From Clostridia bacterium (GTDB lineage: Bacteria > Bacillota > Clostridia > UBA1381): 64,000 nucleotides of DNA. Positions 43,258 to 52,378 of the stretch are shown here, one piece after another. The notes under the pieces are model-generated. The model did no database searches. It was not told the origin of the DNA and saw only the letters and a list, made by a program, of their open reading frames with translations. The position numbers and the translations under genes were made by a program. The stretch spans positions 299,421 to 363,420 of the forward strand of contig CAADTH010000068.1 in NCBI GenBank assembly GCA_900751885.1, written 5' to 3'. The number at the start of each line of letters is the position of its first letter. The stretch's first letter is position 1.

Positions 43258-43954
43258 TAAAATTATTTGGACAGAGCAAGCCTACCGCGATTATCTCGCC
43301 TACCTCTCCACCCTGTCCGAGGAATCCATGCGCATCTTCAATCAAAAGCTCATCCCGGACACCCCTCACCTGTTTGGCATCCGCACGCCGAAGCTTCGTG
43401 AAGTTGCCAAACAGATTGCCAAGGGAGACGCAGAAGGGTTTTTGCGTCTTTCCAAGGGCGGTTACCACGAGGAACTCATTGTAGAAGGTCTCGTCATGGC
43501 ACATCTGCCCTGCGATTATCCCAACCTTCTTCGCTGTATGCGATATTTTGCAGGCAAAATCTATAACTGGGCAATTTGCGACACCGTCTCGTTCAAGCGT
43601 GTGAAACAATTCTTGCCTGAATTCTGGCTTGATGCCGATTCCTTTCTGGAAAGCCGCAATCCGTGGGCACAGCGGTTTGGGCTTGGGAATCTGATGCAGT
43701 TTTATCTCACCGATGACTACATAGACGGCGTACTCTCCAAAACAGAATCCATCCACAGCGATTTTTACTATGTCCAGATGATGCAGGGCTGGCTGATTGC
43801 CACCGCTGTTGCCAAACAGCGAGACAAAACCATTGACTTTTTAAAGCACACTACCCTCGAGACCACCGCCTACAATATGGCAATCAAAAAGGCGCGCGAG
43901 TCCTTGCGCATCAGCGCCGAGGACAAAGCGCTCCTCCTTTGCCTGAAGCGCTGA
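43247..43954 (+). CDS. DNA alkylation repair protein, AlkD-like
   Basis: 235-residue HEAT-like helical-repeat protein of the AlkD family, which removes bulky cationic alkylpurines such as N3- and N7-alkylated bases. Visible: GIRTPKLREVAKQIAK near the N-terminus, KIYNWAICDTVSFKR, and the later RNPWAQRFGLGNLMQFY. The ATG at 43247 is chosen because GGAGG lies 8 bases upstream inside the MATE 3' end. Ends at the terminator at 43965. Confidence 0.88.
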   Translation: MQLDKIIWTEQAYRDYLAYLSTLSEESMRIFNQKLIPDTPHLFGIRTPKLREVAKQIAKGDAEGFLRLSKGGYHEELIVEGLVMAHLPCDYPNLLRCMRYFAGKIYNWAICDTVSFKRVKQFLPEFWLDADSFLESRNPWAQRFGLGNLMQFYLTDDYIDGVLSKTESIHSDFYYVQMMQGWLIATAVAKQRDKTIDFLKHTTLETTAYNMAIKKARESLRISAEDKALLLCLKR

Positions 43955-43964
43955 TATCAGGCAA

Positions 43965-44004
43965 AACAGCCGAAAACCGACATCGGTTTTCGGCTGTTTT
44001 TTTA
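43965..44004 (+). terminator. Terminator of the MATE-alkD operon
   Basis: 15-bp stem ACAGCCGAAAACCGA / TCGGTTTTCGGCTGT followed by seven Ts. Confidence 0.9.
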
Positions 44005-44114
44005 TTCTATCTGCCCCTCATGGCAGATGATTTGTATATCATTTACTAAAATTTGATGCCAATAGGATTTCTTCTGGACATTTCCTATTATTTGTATTAA
44101 AATAGAAGTGTCAG

Positions 44115-44148
44115 GAAGGTATTGAAAATTTAGATTTCCAATACCTTC
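44115..44148. other. Hairpin between convergent genes
   Basis: 10-bp stem GAAGGTATTG / CAATACCTTC with a 14-base AT-rich loop, no clear T-run. Purpose unknown; with the terminators on each side it fills the 44005-44187 gap. Confidence 0.4.
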
Positions 44149-44187
44149 TTTCCCCAATTCTATGAAGGGTCACTTTATCCTTTCTAT

Positions 44188-44223
44188 AAAAAAGACTGCG
44201 AAATATTTCGCAGTCTTTTTTCA
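44188..44223 (-). terminator. Terminator of bioY
   Basis: Near-perfect palindrome AAAAAGACTGCGAAA / TTTCGCAGTCTTTTT with T-runs on both strands; its edge overlaps the bioY stop codon. Confidence 0.85.
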
Positions 44224-44808
44224 TTTTTGTATTTTCTCTGCCTGCAACCTGTCTACACGATTTTCCGTCCTCACACCAAGCCTTCCAATCGACCGCCTGA
44301 GCGTATCGCCGAGCGCCGCCGCAATCACACTCTTGACCAAATCAACTCCGATAAACGGCACAACACAGAGAGTAAGCGCCGTAACAAATCCCTTTTTCCC
44401 CACAATCATAAACTGCACTGTTCCAAACAAATAGCAAACCGCCACCCCAAGCAAAATTGCCAAAAAGGTTAGACTGCCTGTTTTCCACCTGCTCCCTGAA
44501 ACGCGCTCTGACACAAGTCCAATCACCAATGCCATCAGGACATAGCCTGTGATATATCCGCCTGTCGGACCGACAAGCATCTGAGGACCGCCTCGAAACC
44601 CCGAAAATACCGGCAGTCCCACCGCTCCAATCAATATGTATACAAGCACCGCAATCACGCCTCGCTTACTTCCCAATACCACACCGCACAGCATCACCGC
44701 AAAAATCCCCATGGAAAATGGAATCGCCCCAAGCGGAATCGCTATTTGGCTAAATACCGCAATAACTGCCGCGAACAGTGCGCAAAGCGCCATGTCCTTT
44801 ATCTTCAT
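44221..44808 (-). CDS. bioY: Biotin transporter substrate-binding subunit BioY
   Basis: 195-residue membrane S-component of the biotin ECF transporter. Six hydrophobic segments, MALCALFAAVIAVFSQ at the start and the ligand-binding region FSGFRGGPQMLVGPTGGY. The ATG at 44808 follows GGGAGG. The energising EcfAA'T module is not in the window. Its promoter overlaps a BirA operator, so biotin should repress it. Confidence 0.93.
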   Translation of the reverse strand: MKIKDMALCALFAAVIAVFSQIAIPLGAIPFSMGIFAVMLCGVVLGSKRGVIAVLVYILIGAVGLPVFSGFRGGPQMLVGPTGGYITGYVLMALVIGLVSERVSGSRWKTGSLTFLAILLGVAVCYLFGTVQFMIVGKKGFVTALTLCVVPFIGVDLVKSVIAAALGDTLRRSIGRLGVRTENRVDRLQAEKIQK

Positions 44809-44837
44809 TTTCTCATTTCCTCCCGTCTTTTTTTCCC

Positions 44838-44891
44838 AGTATACCACCGCTTGTACGCATTGTCAACTATTTATTTTTTTAAGTTTACAAT
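44838..44891 (-). promoter_or_regulatory. bioY promoter overlapped by a BirA operator
   Basis: -35 TTGACA (44861-44866), 17-bp spacer, -10 TATACT (44838-44843). The operator ATTGTAAAC-N15-GTTGACAAT occupies 44859-44891 and covers the -35. The two half-sites fit the Firmicutes BirA consensus, so biotinyl-AMP-bound BirA would block transcription. Confidence 0.8.
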
Positions 44892-44927
44892 CTATTTCCG
44901 CTCAATTTGAGTAAAAATTGTTCCATG

Positions 44928-45001
44928 CGAACAAAACTACAGCGCAAATTACCCGATTCGAACAAATTCGTATTGATTTTACCCATCACCTGTAATATAA
45001 T
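44928..45001 (+). promoter_or_regulatory. purC promoter with PurBox-like sites
   Basis: -35 TTGATT (44973-44978), 17-bp spacer, -10 TATAAT (44996-45001). CGAACAAAA (44928-44936) and CGAACAAATTCG (44959-44970) upstream resemble the CGAA-core PurBox of Firmicutes PurR. No purine riboswitch is visible. Confidence 0.55.
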
Positions 45002-45081
45002 ATAACATGTATGTAAAAAAACAAAGAAATCCGTGCAGATGGACATGCCATCTCACCAGTTTTGAGAGGAGTAGATGTAAG

Positions 45082-45792
45082 ATGGAAAAAAAAGAGATGC
45101 TCTATGAGGGAAAAGCAAAAAAGGTGTACAAGACAGACGATGAAAACCTGTATATTGTAGATTACAAGGATGACGCAACCGCGTTCAATGGTCTGAAAAA
45201 AGGTCAGATCTCTGGAAAAGGCGTCGTTAACAACAAAATGTCGAATTTCATGATGCAGATTATGGAAAAAAACGGGGTTCCGACCCATTTTGTACAGGAG
45301 CTGAGCGACCGAGAGACATTGGTGAAAAAGGTTTCTATCATTCCGCTTGAAGTCATCGTAAGAAATATCGCGGCAGGAAGCTTCTCCAAGCGTTTGGGCG
45401 TGGAAGAAGGAACTCCTCTCAAAACAACCGTATTGGAATACAGCTATAAAGATGACGACCTCGGCGACCCGCTGATTAATGATTATCATGCGCTTGCTCT
45501 GGGAATTGTCGAGAAAAAAGACCTTGACATCATCGCTGATTTAACCTTTAAGGTAAATGATATTTTAAAGGCATATTTCAAGAGCATTAACATTGAGCTA
45601 GTCGACTTCAAGCTTGAATTTGGACGCACTCCGGACGGCGACATCATCCTCGCGGATGAAATCTCTCCTGACACCTGCCGCCTGTGGGACGCAGATACCC
45701 ATGAAAAGCTCGACAAAGACCGCTTCCGCAGAGACCTCGGAAACGTGGAGGACGCGTACCAGGAAGTATTCAAGCGTTTGGGCTTAAACTAA
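45082..45792 (+). CDS. purC: SAICAR synthetase
   Basis: 236-residue enzyme joining aspartate to CAIR in purine synthesis. LYEGKAKKVYKTDDE is the N-terminal signature. IPLEVIVRNIAAGSF and LADEISPDTCRLWD are the two PROSITE-type motifs. The ATG at 45082 follows GAGAGGAG. First of purC-purB-purA. Confidence 0.97.
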   Translation: MEKKEMLYEGKAKKVYKTDDENLYIVDYKDDATAFNGLKKGQISGKGVVNNKMSNFMMQIMEKNGVPTHFVQELSDRETLVKKVSIIPLEVIVRNIAAGSFSKRLGVEEGTPLKTTVLEYSYKDDDLGDPLINDYHALALGIVEKKDLDIIADLTFKVNDILKAYFKSINIELVDFKLEFGRTPDGDIILADEISPDTCRLWDADTHEKLDKDRFRRDLGNVEDAYQEVFKRLGLN

Positions 45793-45808
45793 AGAAAGGA
45801 TTCTCTTT

Positions 45809-47239
45809 ATGAACGATACATATACCAACCCGCTCACGACCCGCTATGCAAGCCGTGACATGCAGTATCTCTTTTCTCCGGACAAAAAGTTCACTACCTG
45901 GAGAAGGCTCTGGATTGCCCTTGCTGAGGCAGAAAAGGAGCTTGGACTCGATATCACAGACGAACAAATCGCCGAACTCAAGGCACATGCAGACGATATC
46001 AATTACGATGTTGCCGAAGCACGCGAAAAGGAAGTCCGCCACGATGTCATGTCACACGTCTACGCATACGGCGTGCAGTGCCCGTCCGCGAAACCAATCA
46101 TCCATCTGGGCGCGACGAGCTGCTATGTCGGAGACAACACAGATATCATTGTCATGACAGAAGCACTTCGCCTGGTCAAACAGAAGCTGGTCAGCCTGAT
46201 TGGCGAGCTTTCCAAATTCGCCGATGCAAACAAAGACCTTCCGACGCTTGCCTTCACACATTTTCAGCCGGCACAGCCGACCACCGTTGGAAAGCGCGCC
46301 ACCCTCTGGATGCAGGATTTATTGATGGATTTGGAGGATATCGACTACCAGCTTTCTAAAGCAAAGCTATTGGGATGCAAGGGCACGACCGGCACACAGG
46401 CAAGTTTTTTGGAACTGTTTGACGGCAACCACGAAAAGTGCCGCATGCTCGATGAAAAGATCGCCGAAAAGATGGGCTTTTCCGCCTGCTTCTCTGTCAG
46501 CGGACAGACGTATCCTAGAAAGCTCGACTCTCAAATTTTGAATATCCTAAGCTGTATCGCGCAGGGAGCGTATAAATTCTCAAACGATATCCGTCTTCTT
46601 CAGCACCTAAAGCAAATTGAAGAGCCGTTTGAGAAAAACCAGATTGGCTCGTCCGCAATGGCATATAAGCGCAACCCGATGCGCAGTGAGCGAATCGGCT
46701 CTCTTGCGCGCTATGTGATTGTCGACGCACTCAATCCGGCAATCACCGCGGCGACGCAGTGGTTCGAGCGCACACTGGACGACTCTGCAAACAAGCGCAT
46801 CAGCATCCCTGAAGCGTTTCTCGCAGTGGATGCCATTTTGAACCTATATATCAACGTAGTGGACGGTCTGGTTGTCTATCCAAAGGTAATCCGCCAGCAG
46901 TTCATGCGGGAAATTCCGTTCATGGCAACGGAAAACATCATGATGGATGCAGTCAAAAAGGGCGGCGACCGCCAGGAATTGCACGAAAAAATCCGCGTCC
47001 ATTCTATGCAGGCGGGACGCAATGTCAAAATTGAGGGCAAAGAGAACAATCTTCCCGAGCTGATTGCCGGCGACCCCGCATTCGGGTTATCCCTCGCGGA
47101 AATCGAAGCTATCATGAAACCGGAAAACTTCGTAGGGCGCGCGCCTCAGCAGGTGGAGGAATTTCTAAAGGAAGATGTGGCGCCTGTTCTGGATGCAAAC
47201 AAAGACCTTCTGGGCGTTCAGGTCGAAATCAACGTATAA
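45809..47239 (+). CDS. purB: Adenylosuccinate lyase
   Basis: 476-residue fumarase-superfamily enzyme acting twice in AMP synthesis (SAICAR and adenylosuccinate cleavage). The superfamily signature is GSSAMAYKRNP. HLGATSCYVGDNTD and TLAFTHFQPAQPTTVGKR contribute active-site histidines. AAAGG precedes the ATG, 16 bases after purC. Confidence 0.97.
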   Translation: MNDTYTNPLTTRYASRDMQYLFSPDKKFTTWRRLWIALAEAEKELGLDITDEQIAELKAHADDINYDVAEAREKEVRHDVMSHVYAYGVQCPSAKPIIHLGATSCYVGDNTDIIVMTEALRLVKQKLVSLIGELSKFADANKDLPTLAFTHFQPAQPTTVGKRATLWMQDLLMDLEDIDYQLSKAKLLGCKGTTGTQASFLELFDGNHEKCRMLDEKIAEKMGFSACFSVSGQTYPRKLDSQILNILSCIAQGAYKFSNDIRLLQHLKQIEEPFEKNQIGSSAMAYKRNPMRSERIGSLARYVIVDALNPAITAATQWFERTLDDSANKRISIPEAFLAVDAILNLYINVVDGLVVYPKVIRQQFMREIPFMATENIMMDAVKKGGDRQELHEKIRVHSMQAGRNVKIEGKENNLPELIAGDPAFGLSLAEIEAIMKPENFVGRAPQQVEEFLKEDVAPVLDANKDLLGVQVEINV

Positions 47240-47274
47240 GATAAAATCTATAAAATAAAGGTTGTGAAAAAATT

Positions 47275-48552
47275 ATGGTTAAAGCCATCGTAGGCGCTAA
47301 CTGGGGTGATGAGGGAAAAGGGAAAATCACCGACATGCTGGCCGCCGAGTCCGATATCGTCATCCGCTTTCAGGGCGGAGCGAATGCAGGGCATACCATC
47401 ATCAATAATTATGGAAAATTTGCGCTTCACCTCCTGCCTTCCGGTTCCTTCAATCCAAACGTCATCAATATGATTGGAAACGGCGTCGCGCTCAATATTC
47501 CGGCGCTCATGAAGGAAATGGACGAAATCGTCTCCCGCGGCGTGCCAAAGCCAAATCTCGTAATTTCTGAGCGTGCACAGGTCTTAATGCCATACCATGT
47601 ACTGTTTGACACATACGAGGAAGAACGCCTGAGTGACAAGCAGTTCGGCTCCACAAAATCAGGCATCGCGCCGTTCTATTCGGATAAATACGCAAAAATC
47701 GGCTTTCAGGTGTGGGAGCTGTTCGACGAAGACAGCTTGAAGGAAAAGGTTCATTCTGTATTAGAGGTCAAAAATCAAATCCTGGAGCATGTATATCACA
47801 AGCCAAAAATTGACGAGACAGAGCTTTTAAACACCCTCAAGGGCTACCGCGATATGGTAGAGCCGTACCTTGTAAACTCTGTGGAATTCATCCATAACGC
47901 GCTCAAGCAGCAGAAAAAGATTCTGCTTGAGGGACAACTCGGCTCTTTAAAGGACCCTGATTTCGGTATCTATCCGTTTACTACCTCGTCCCATACGATT
48001 GCCGGCTACGGCGCCGCAGGCGCGGGGATTCCGCCGTATGAGATTACGGACGTCGTTACGGTCGTAAAAGCATACTCCAGCGCAGTCGGCGCAGGCGCAT
48101 TCGTGAGCGAGCTGTTCGGCGAAGAGGCAGACGAGCTTCGCCGGCGCGGCGGTGACGGCGGCGAATTTGGCGCGACCACCGGACGTCCGCGCCGTGTGGG
48201 CTGGTTTGACGCAGTGGCGTCACGCTACGGCTGTATGGTGCAGGGTACAACAGAGGTTGCGTTCACTGTCCTTGATGTGCTCGGATACCTCGATGAAATC
48301 CCTGTCTGTACCGGCTATGAAATCGACGGCAAGGTGACAAAATCCTTCCCGACAACAGACAAGCTAAACCGCGCGAAGCCTGTCCTTACAACTCTCCCGG
48401 GCTGGAAACAGGACATCCGCGGAATCAAGAAGTACGAGGATTTGCCTGAAAATTGCCGCAAATACATTGAGTTTGCAGAAAAAGAGCTCGGCTATCCAAT
48501 CACCATCGTGTCCAATGGACCGGGACGTGAGGATATCATTTTTAGAAAATAA
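47275..48552 (+). CDS. purA: Adenylosuccinate synthetase
   Basis: 425-residue GTP-dependent ligase joining aspartate to IMP. The P-loop-like NWGDEGKGKITDML is at about 9-22, GGANAGHTI follows, and the C-terminal GTP-binding region contains VSNGPGREDI. AAAGG precedes the ATG, 35 bases after purB. Closes the cluster with the terminator at 48562. Confidence 0.97.
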   Translation: MVKAIVGANWGDEGKGKITDMLAAESDIVIRFQGGANAGHTIINNYGKFALHLLPSGSFNPNVINMIGNGVALNIPALMKEMDEIVSRGVPKPNLVISERAQVLMPYHVLFDTYEEERLSDKQFGSTKSGIAPFYSDKYAKIGFQVWELFDEDSLKEKVHSVLEVKNQILEHVYHKPKIDETELLNTLKGYRDMVEPYLVNSVEFIHNALKQQKKILLEGQLGSLKDPDFGIYPFTTSSHTIAGYGAAGAGIPPYEITDVVTVVKAYSSAVGAGAFVSELFGEEADELRRRGGDGGEFGATTGRPRRVGWFDAVASRYGCMVQGTTEVAFTVLDVLGYLDEIPVCTGYEIDGKVTKSFPTTDKLNRAKPVLTTLPGWKQDIRGIKKYEDLPENCRKYIEFAEKELGYPITIVSNGPGREDIIFRK

Positions 48553-48561
48553 TTTTATATC

Positions 48562-48599
48562 AAAAAGCGGAGCGCCTAACATTAGGCGTTCCGCTTTTT
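48562..48599. terminator. Shared terminator of purA and the merR gene
   Basis: Stem AAAAAGCGGA-CGCCTA / TAGGCG-TCCGCTTTTT with a 4-base loop and one mismatch; T-runs on both strands serve the convergent genes. Confidence 0.9.
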
Positions 48600-48632
48600 C
48601 GTGGATTTTTTCGATTTCATATCAAGGGTAAT

Positions 48633-49511
48633 TTACTTGTCCTTCTCTTCCGAAAAATAATGCTCAAGCGCCTTGCCGATAAATTGGGATGCGCCGGTGC
48701 CATACTGCTTGTCAATTGCTTCTATCAGCATCTGATTGTGCAAATAAACGTCAATCAACTGATCCCAGTAATGCTCTCCCATGTTCATCTTCAGGCGGTC
48801 TTCCTCCTGTACCAGATTTACCAGCTCTCCGACAATCTCCTGTACCTGTTTCGACGCCGGATCCCTTGAAACATCCTCCACCAAGCACTGCATCAGACGC
48901 CTGTTTTCTTCCACATATCCCTTTTCTATAAACCCCTGCATTTTCTCCACATTTTCCGAAAAATGAGTTAGATTCTCTTTCATTGCCGTCACATACGCTT
49001 CCACACTGCCATAATACTCAATCGCTGACTGTGCGATGCTTTCTTCATGCTCCTGCACCCGTCTGATAAATTGATTGAACTGTTCTACGCTTCCCCAATG
49101 CTTGATAACCTCATCTGTGTTTTCATCCCGGAATTCTTCCAATGCCTGCACATATTCACTTAAATCAAATTCTTTAAAACTCATACACGCTTCTCCTTTC
49201 TCCAGTCTCCCCAGCAAATCCAACAGCCGGTTCAGCCTGTCCCTTTTTGCCGTAAGCAGTACTTTCTGCTTTTTGTATGCCTCTATTTTATCAAAATCGG
49301 GAGTGCCCATAATGGTTTTGATTTCCTTGAGAGAAAAATCCAACTCCTTGAAAAACAAAATCTGTTGAAGCGTATGTAAAGACCGCTCATCGTATAAGCG
49401 GTACCCTGCATCCGTCACCTTAGTCGGCTGAAATACACCGATTTCATCATAATATTGCAGCGTCCGCACACTAACGCCTGTCAGTTCGGCAACCTCCTTT
49501 ACCGTTTTCAA
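48633..49511 (-). CDS. MerR-family regulator with TipAS-type antibiotic-sensing domain
   Basis: 292 residues. The N-terminal winged HTH reads KEVAELTGVSVRTLQYYDEI and a dimerisation coiled coil follows (about 75-115). The C-terminal 150 residues, from WGSVEQFNQFIRRVQEHE on, match the TipAS domain that binds thiopeptide antibiotics or other drugs. The start follows AGGAGG. It is alone, so it probably autoregulates from the promoter at 49577-49607. Confidence 0.9.
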   Translation of the reverse strand: MKTVKEVAELTGVSVRTLQYYDEIGVFQPTKVTDAGYRLYDERSLHTLQQILFFKELDFSLKEIKTIMGTPDFDKIEAYKKQKVLLTAKRDRLNRLLDLLGRLEKGEACMSFKEFDLSEYVQALEEFRDENTDEVIKHWGSVEQFNQFIRRVQEHEESIAQSAIEYYGSVEAYVTAMKENLTHFSENVEKMQGFIEKGYVEENRRLMQCLVEDVSRDPASKQVQEIVGELVNLVQEEDRLKMNMGEHYWDQLIDVYLHNQMLIEAIDKQYGTGASQFIGKALEHYFSEEKDK

Positions 49512-49576
49512 GCTACCTCCTCCAATCCTAATTTCACAAAAGACATGCTATCTATCTGCCCTGCCTTTTTCTATAG

Positions 49577-49607
49577 TTTACACTATCACGTAGCGTGAGA
49601 GTCAATC
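49577..49607 (-). promoter_or_regulatory. MerR-type promoter with 19-bp spacer
   Basis: -35 TTGACT (49602-49607), 19-bp spacer, -10 TAAACT (49577-49582). The spacer carries the dyad TCACG-cta-CGTGA. Long spacers with a central dyad are the hallmark of MerR-activated promoters. Confidence 0.8.
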
Positions 49608-49690
49608 CCTTTTTTTAATCAATTCTAAATTTTGTCTTTTGCTCCCAAAATCGGAAAAGCACTGTCCCATAAATTCAGCATAATCACAAA

Positions 49691-49731
49691 CTGGAGAGCC
49701 TGATAAACGCTTTGTTTATCAGGCTCTCCAG
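49691..49731. repeat. 18-bp perfect inverted repeat
   Basis: CTGGAGAGCCTGATAAAC pairs exactly with its partner at 49714-49731, loop GCTTT. No U-run on either strand and no gene ends beside it. It lies 117 bases before a dispersed-repeat copy. Confidence 0.8.
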
Positions 49732-49847
49732 CACTACACCAGTATAACACGGCTTGAAACGAGCGCTCTATCGCACTCCATTCAAAATCATTCATCGCCT
49801 CCTGCCGTAGAATTCAAAGCTTAACCCGCTAACCCCTCTCACTTCTC

Positions 49848-50035
49848 CCCGTGCTCCATTCAATATTTTGGCACATATGCCGCACCAATGGAGAAAGCGA
49901 GAGAAAGAGTAGGACGGGGTGTCCCCTTAGGTGTTCTTCAGCAATTCTGCTTCGCAAAATCGGCTTCGCCGCCGGATTTCTTTCCGGTGCTATTTCGTCC
50001 CTTTTCTTACGCAAGAAAAGGGACTCTGGACTCAC
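49848..50035 (+). repeat. Dispersed repeat, copy C, containing a single hairpin unit
   Basis: The left end (CGTGCTCCATTCAAT, then GGCACATATGCC) matches the copies at 41550 and 63564, and the right end AAAGGGACTCTGGA matches the 63564 copy. The middle differs and includes at 49940-49990 a relative of the 60-bp array unit, with stems CGGC/GCCG and CCGGA/TCCGG. No real ORF. The remaining gap 49611-49847 holds only the inverted repeat. Confidence 0.7.
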
Positions 50036-50120
50036 AATGATCCATTAGATCACAACACCCGAGACGTGGGGCGAAGCACCCAGTTATCTATTGCATAATA
50101 GAACTATATCTCTCAAACTC

Positions 50121-51347
50121 CTATTTCTTTGCCATTTTCTGCATATATTCATCCATCGCATCCGCTACCTGCTTGGAATATTTGACCGCCTCAACCACAG
50201 TCTTTGCGCCCTTTACCACATCTCCTGACGCAAAAATCCCCTCTCTGGTCGTCTCTCCGAACTGATTCGTCACCAAAAGCCCTTTTTCCGTGACCTCAAG
50301 CCCTGTAGTCGTGCTGACAATTCGGTCCTTTGGTCCCTGGCTGATTGCAATGATGGTAGAATCCGCCGGCGCCAGATGCTCTGTGCCTGGAATCGGACTC
50401 AATGTTCCATGCCCGTCGCATTCCAATTCGCAAACGATAATCCCCTCGTCTACAATCTCCACAGGCTCCACATGATACTGAAATTCTACTCCGTCTATCT
50501 TTGCATAGTCGATTTCGTGCTGGCTCGCCGCCGGATGGTCGCTCCTTGAGAACACCGTCACCTTCTCGCATCCCTTTCGAAGCGCTGTCCGCGCCACATC
50601 CATGGCGGAGTTTCCAGCTCCGATTACATTTAAGGACTTGCCAAGCGTGTACACATCAGGATTGGTCAGATAATTGATTGCATAGTGGACGTTCCCAAGC
50701 GTCTCTCCCTTGATGTGAAGCGTGTTCGGCTTCCATACCCCTGTTCCGATAAAGATTGCCGCGTATCCGTCCCGAAACATGTCGTCCACGCCGATTCCCG
50801 TTCCGATTGCTGTATTCGGACGAATCTTAATCCCAAGCTCCAAAAGCTTCTTTTTATACTTTTCCAGAATTGTCTTTGGAAGACGGAATTCCGGAATTCC
50901 ATACCTGAGAACTCCGCCGATTTTTTCTCTGGACTCAAAAATTGTGATGTCATATCCGCGCTGTGCCAGTATCACTGCAATCGTGATTCCTGCAGGTCCA
51001 GAGCCGACAATCCCTGCGCGGATACCATTTTTTTTAATTTCCCCAAAATGCAGCTTGTCAAAATAATTGTCAGATACATAGTTTTCAATGCTGCTGATAT
51101 GTACCGGCGCTCCCTTTTTGTTGAGCACACAATGACCCTCACACTGGCTTTCCTGATTGCAGATTAGAGAACATATCAAAGAAAGCGGATTGTTTTCAAA
51201 CAGCATCTCCCCTGCTCCGTTAATGTCTCCCTCCAAAAACGTACGAATCATATCCGGAATCGGTGTGCGGATGGGACATCCCTCCCTGCACATCGGTTTT
51301 TTACATCCTAAGCACCGCTTTGCCTCGTCAATTACATGAACTGCCAC
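50121..51347 (-). CDS. NAD(P)H oxidoreductase of the glutamate synthase small-subunit family
   Basis: 408 residues, stand-alone GltD-like protein. An N-terminal Fe-S segment, AKRCLGCKKPMCREGCP, with a second cysteine set CNQESQCEGHC, is followed by FAD (GSGPAGITIAVILA) and NAD(P) (VIGAGNSAMDVARTA) Rossmann motifs. No glutamate synthase large subunit is adjacent, so it may feed electrons to another partner (NfnB- or dihydropyrimidine dehydrogenase-like). AGGGGAGG precedes the start. Confidence 0.88.
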   Translation of the reverse strand: MAVHVIDEAKRCLGCKKPMCREGCPIRTPIPDMIRTFLEGDINGAGEMLFENNPLSLICSLICNQESQCEGHCVLNKKGAPVHISSIENYVSDNYFDKLHFGEIKKNGIRAGIVGSGPAGITIAVILAQRGYDITIFESREKIGGVLRYGIPEFRLPKTILEKYKKKLLELGIKIRPNTAIGTGIGVDDMFRDGYAAIFIGTGVWKPNTLHIKGETLGNVHYAINYLTNPDVYTLGKSLNVIGAGNSAMDVARTALRKGCEKVTVFSRSDHPAASQHEIDYAKIDGVEFQYHVEPVEIVDEGIIVCELECDGHGTLSPIPGTEHLAPADSTIIAISQGPKDRIVSTTTGLEVTEKGLLVTNQFGETTREGIFASGDVVKGAKTVVEAVKYSKQVADAMDEYMQKMAKK

Positions 51348-51543
51348 GTTTGTCCTCCCCTTCCCTATTTCTTTATCCTGTCAATTTATCCTATTGCTGT
51401 TATTTATCTTTTATTTCTATAAAAAGATGCATAACATATACCTATGATTCTTTTTCATGAAATTATCTTTTTGATTTATTCGTATTTCCAGTATATCATA
51501 TTTTCTTATTCATCTCAATCTCTTCTAAATCGTTTCGTACAGA

Positions 51544-51584
51544 AAAAAGAGGTTGTTGCGACTGGGTCGCAACAACCTCTTTTT
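51544..51584. terminator. Strong terminator-like hairpin between divergent genes
   Basis: 18-bp perfect stem (AAAAAGAGGTTGTTGCGA and complement) with loop CTGGG and T-runs on both strands. The genes on each side point away, so it ends neither of them. It could close a short RNA or be an attenuator in one of the two leaders. The rest of 51348-51895 is AT-rich; I see no gene, only a -10-like TATAAT near 51799 on the plus strand. Confidence 0.7.
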
Positions 51585-51895
51585 CCCAATTCATTATTTT
51601 AAACATTACTGCACAAATTCAATCCGTTCTGCTTCCTTCTGTAAACTCCATAAAAAGATGCACAAATTTTTGTCTTACATTCCAAGCAAAAACCCACGCA
51701 ATTCTCTTTTCTTCGTGCTTGTCCCCTTTCAAGTGGTATCTTCCGATAAAAATTATGAATTTGTGAAAAAAATCTATGGAAATTTCTCTAAAGATACGAT
51801 ATAATAAAAGATAGTTTTTTTTGACGTGCAAATCGCCTCTGCCATCGGCGCGGGATATTGCCGTCCACCAAATCAATAGAGTAGGAGGGAATTTT

Positions 51896-52378
51896 ATGGA
51901 TGAAATCTTAGCGATTCTCGAGAAGAATGATTCTAAAATCACGACAGAACAGATTGCACATATGACCGGTATGCAAGAAGAGGAAGTCGCCAAAATTATC
52001 AAAAAGCTTGAGAAGGATAATATAATCGTCGGCTATAAAACGCTTATCAACTGGGAAAAGACCTCCCATGAAGTCGTTACCGCTTTGATCGAGCTCAAAA
52101 TCACACCACAGCGCGGCGAAGGGTTCGACAAGGTCGCCGAGCGTATCTATAAATACCCTCAGGTCACATCTCTTTATCTGATGTCGGGAGCATATGACCT
52201 CGCTGTCACGATTGAAGGTAAAACCATGAAGGAGGTCGCCTTGTTCGTCGCGCAAAAGCTCGCGCCGATGGATGCGGTCATCAGCACAGCGACCCATTTT
52301 GTGCTCCGCAAATACAAGGAGGAAGGAATTGTATTTAACGACGACGAAAAAGATACAAGACAGGTGATTACCTTATGA
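51896..52378 (+). CDS. Lrp/AsnC-family transcriptional regulator
   Basis: 160 residues with an N-terminal HTH (about 4-55; TTEQIAHMTGMQEEEVAKII) and a RAM/ligand-binding domain (about 65-145). GTAGGAGG precedes the ATG. Its stop overlaps the aminotransferase start by ATGA, so the pair is one operon, and the regulator probably responds to the amino acid that enzyme handles. Confidence 0.92.
   Translation: MDEILAILEKNDSKITTEQIAHMTGMQEEEVAKIIKKLEKDNIIVGYKTLINWEKTSHEVVTALIELKITPQRGEGFDKVAERIYKYPQVTSLYLMSGAYDLAVTIEGKTMKEVALFVAQKLAPMDAVISTATHFVLRKYKEEGIVFNDDEKDTRQVITL

Noticed and set aside
44900..45080. Purine riboswitch before purC
   Set aside because: No purine aptamer core; the upstream CGAA motifs point to PurR-type control instead.
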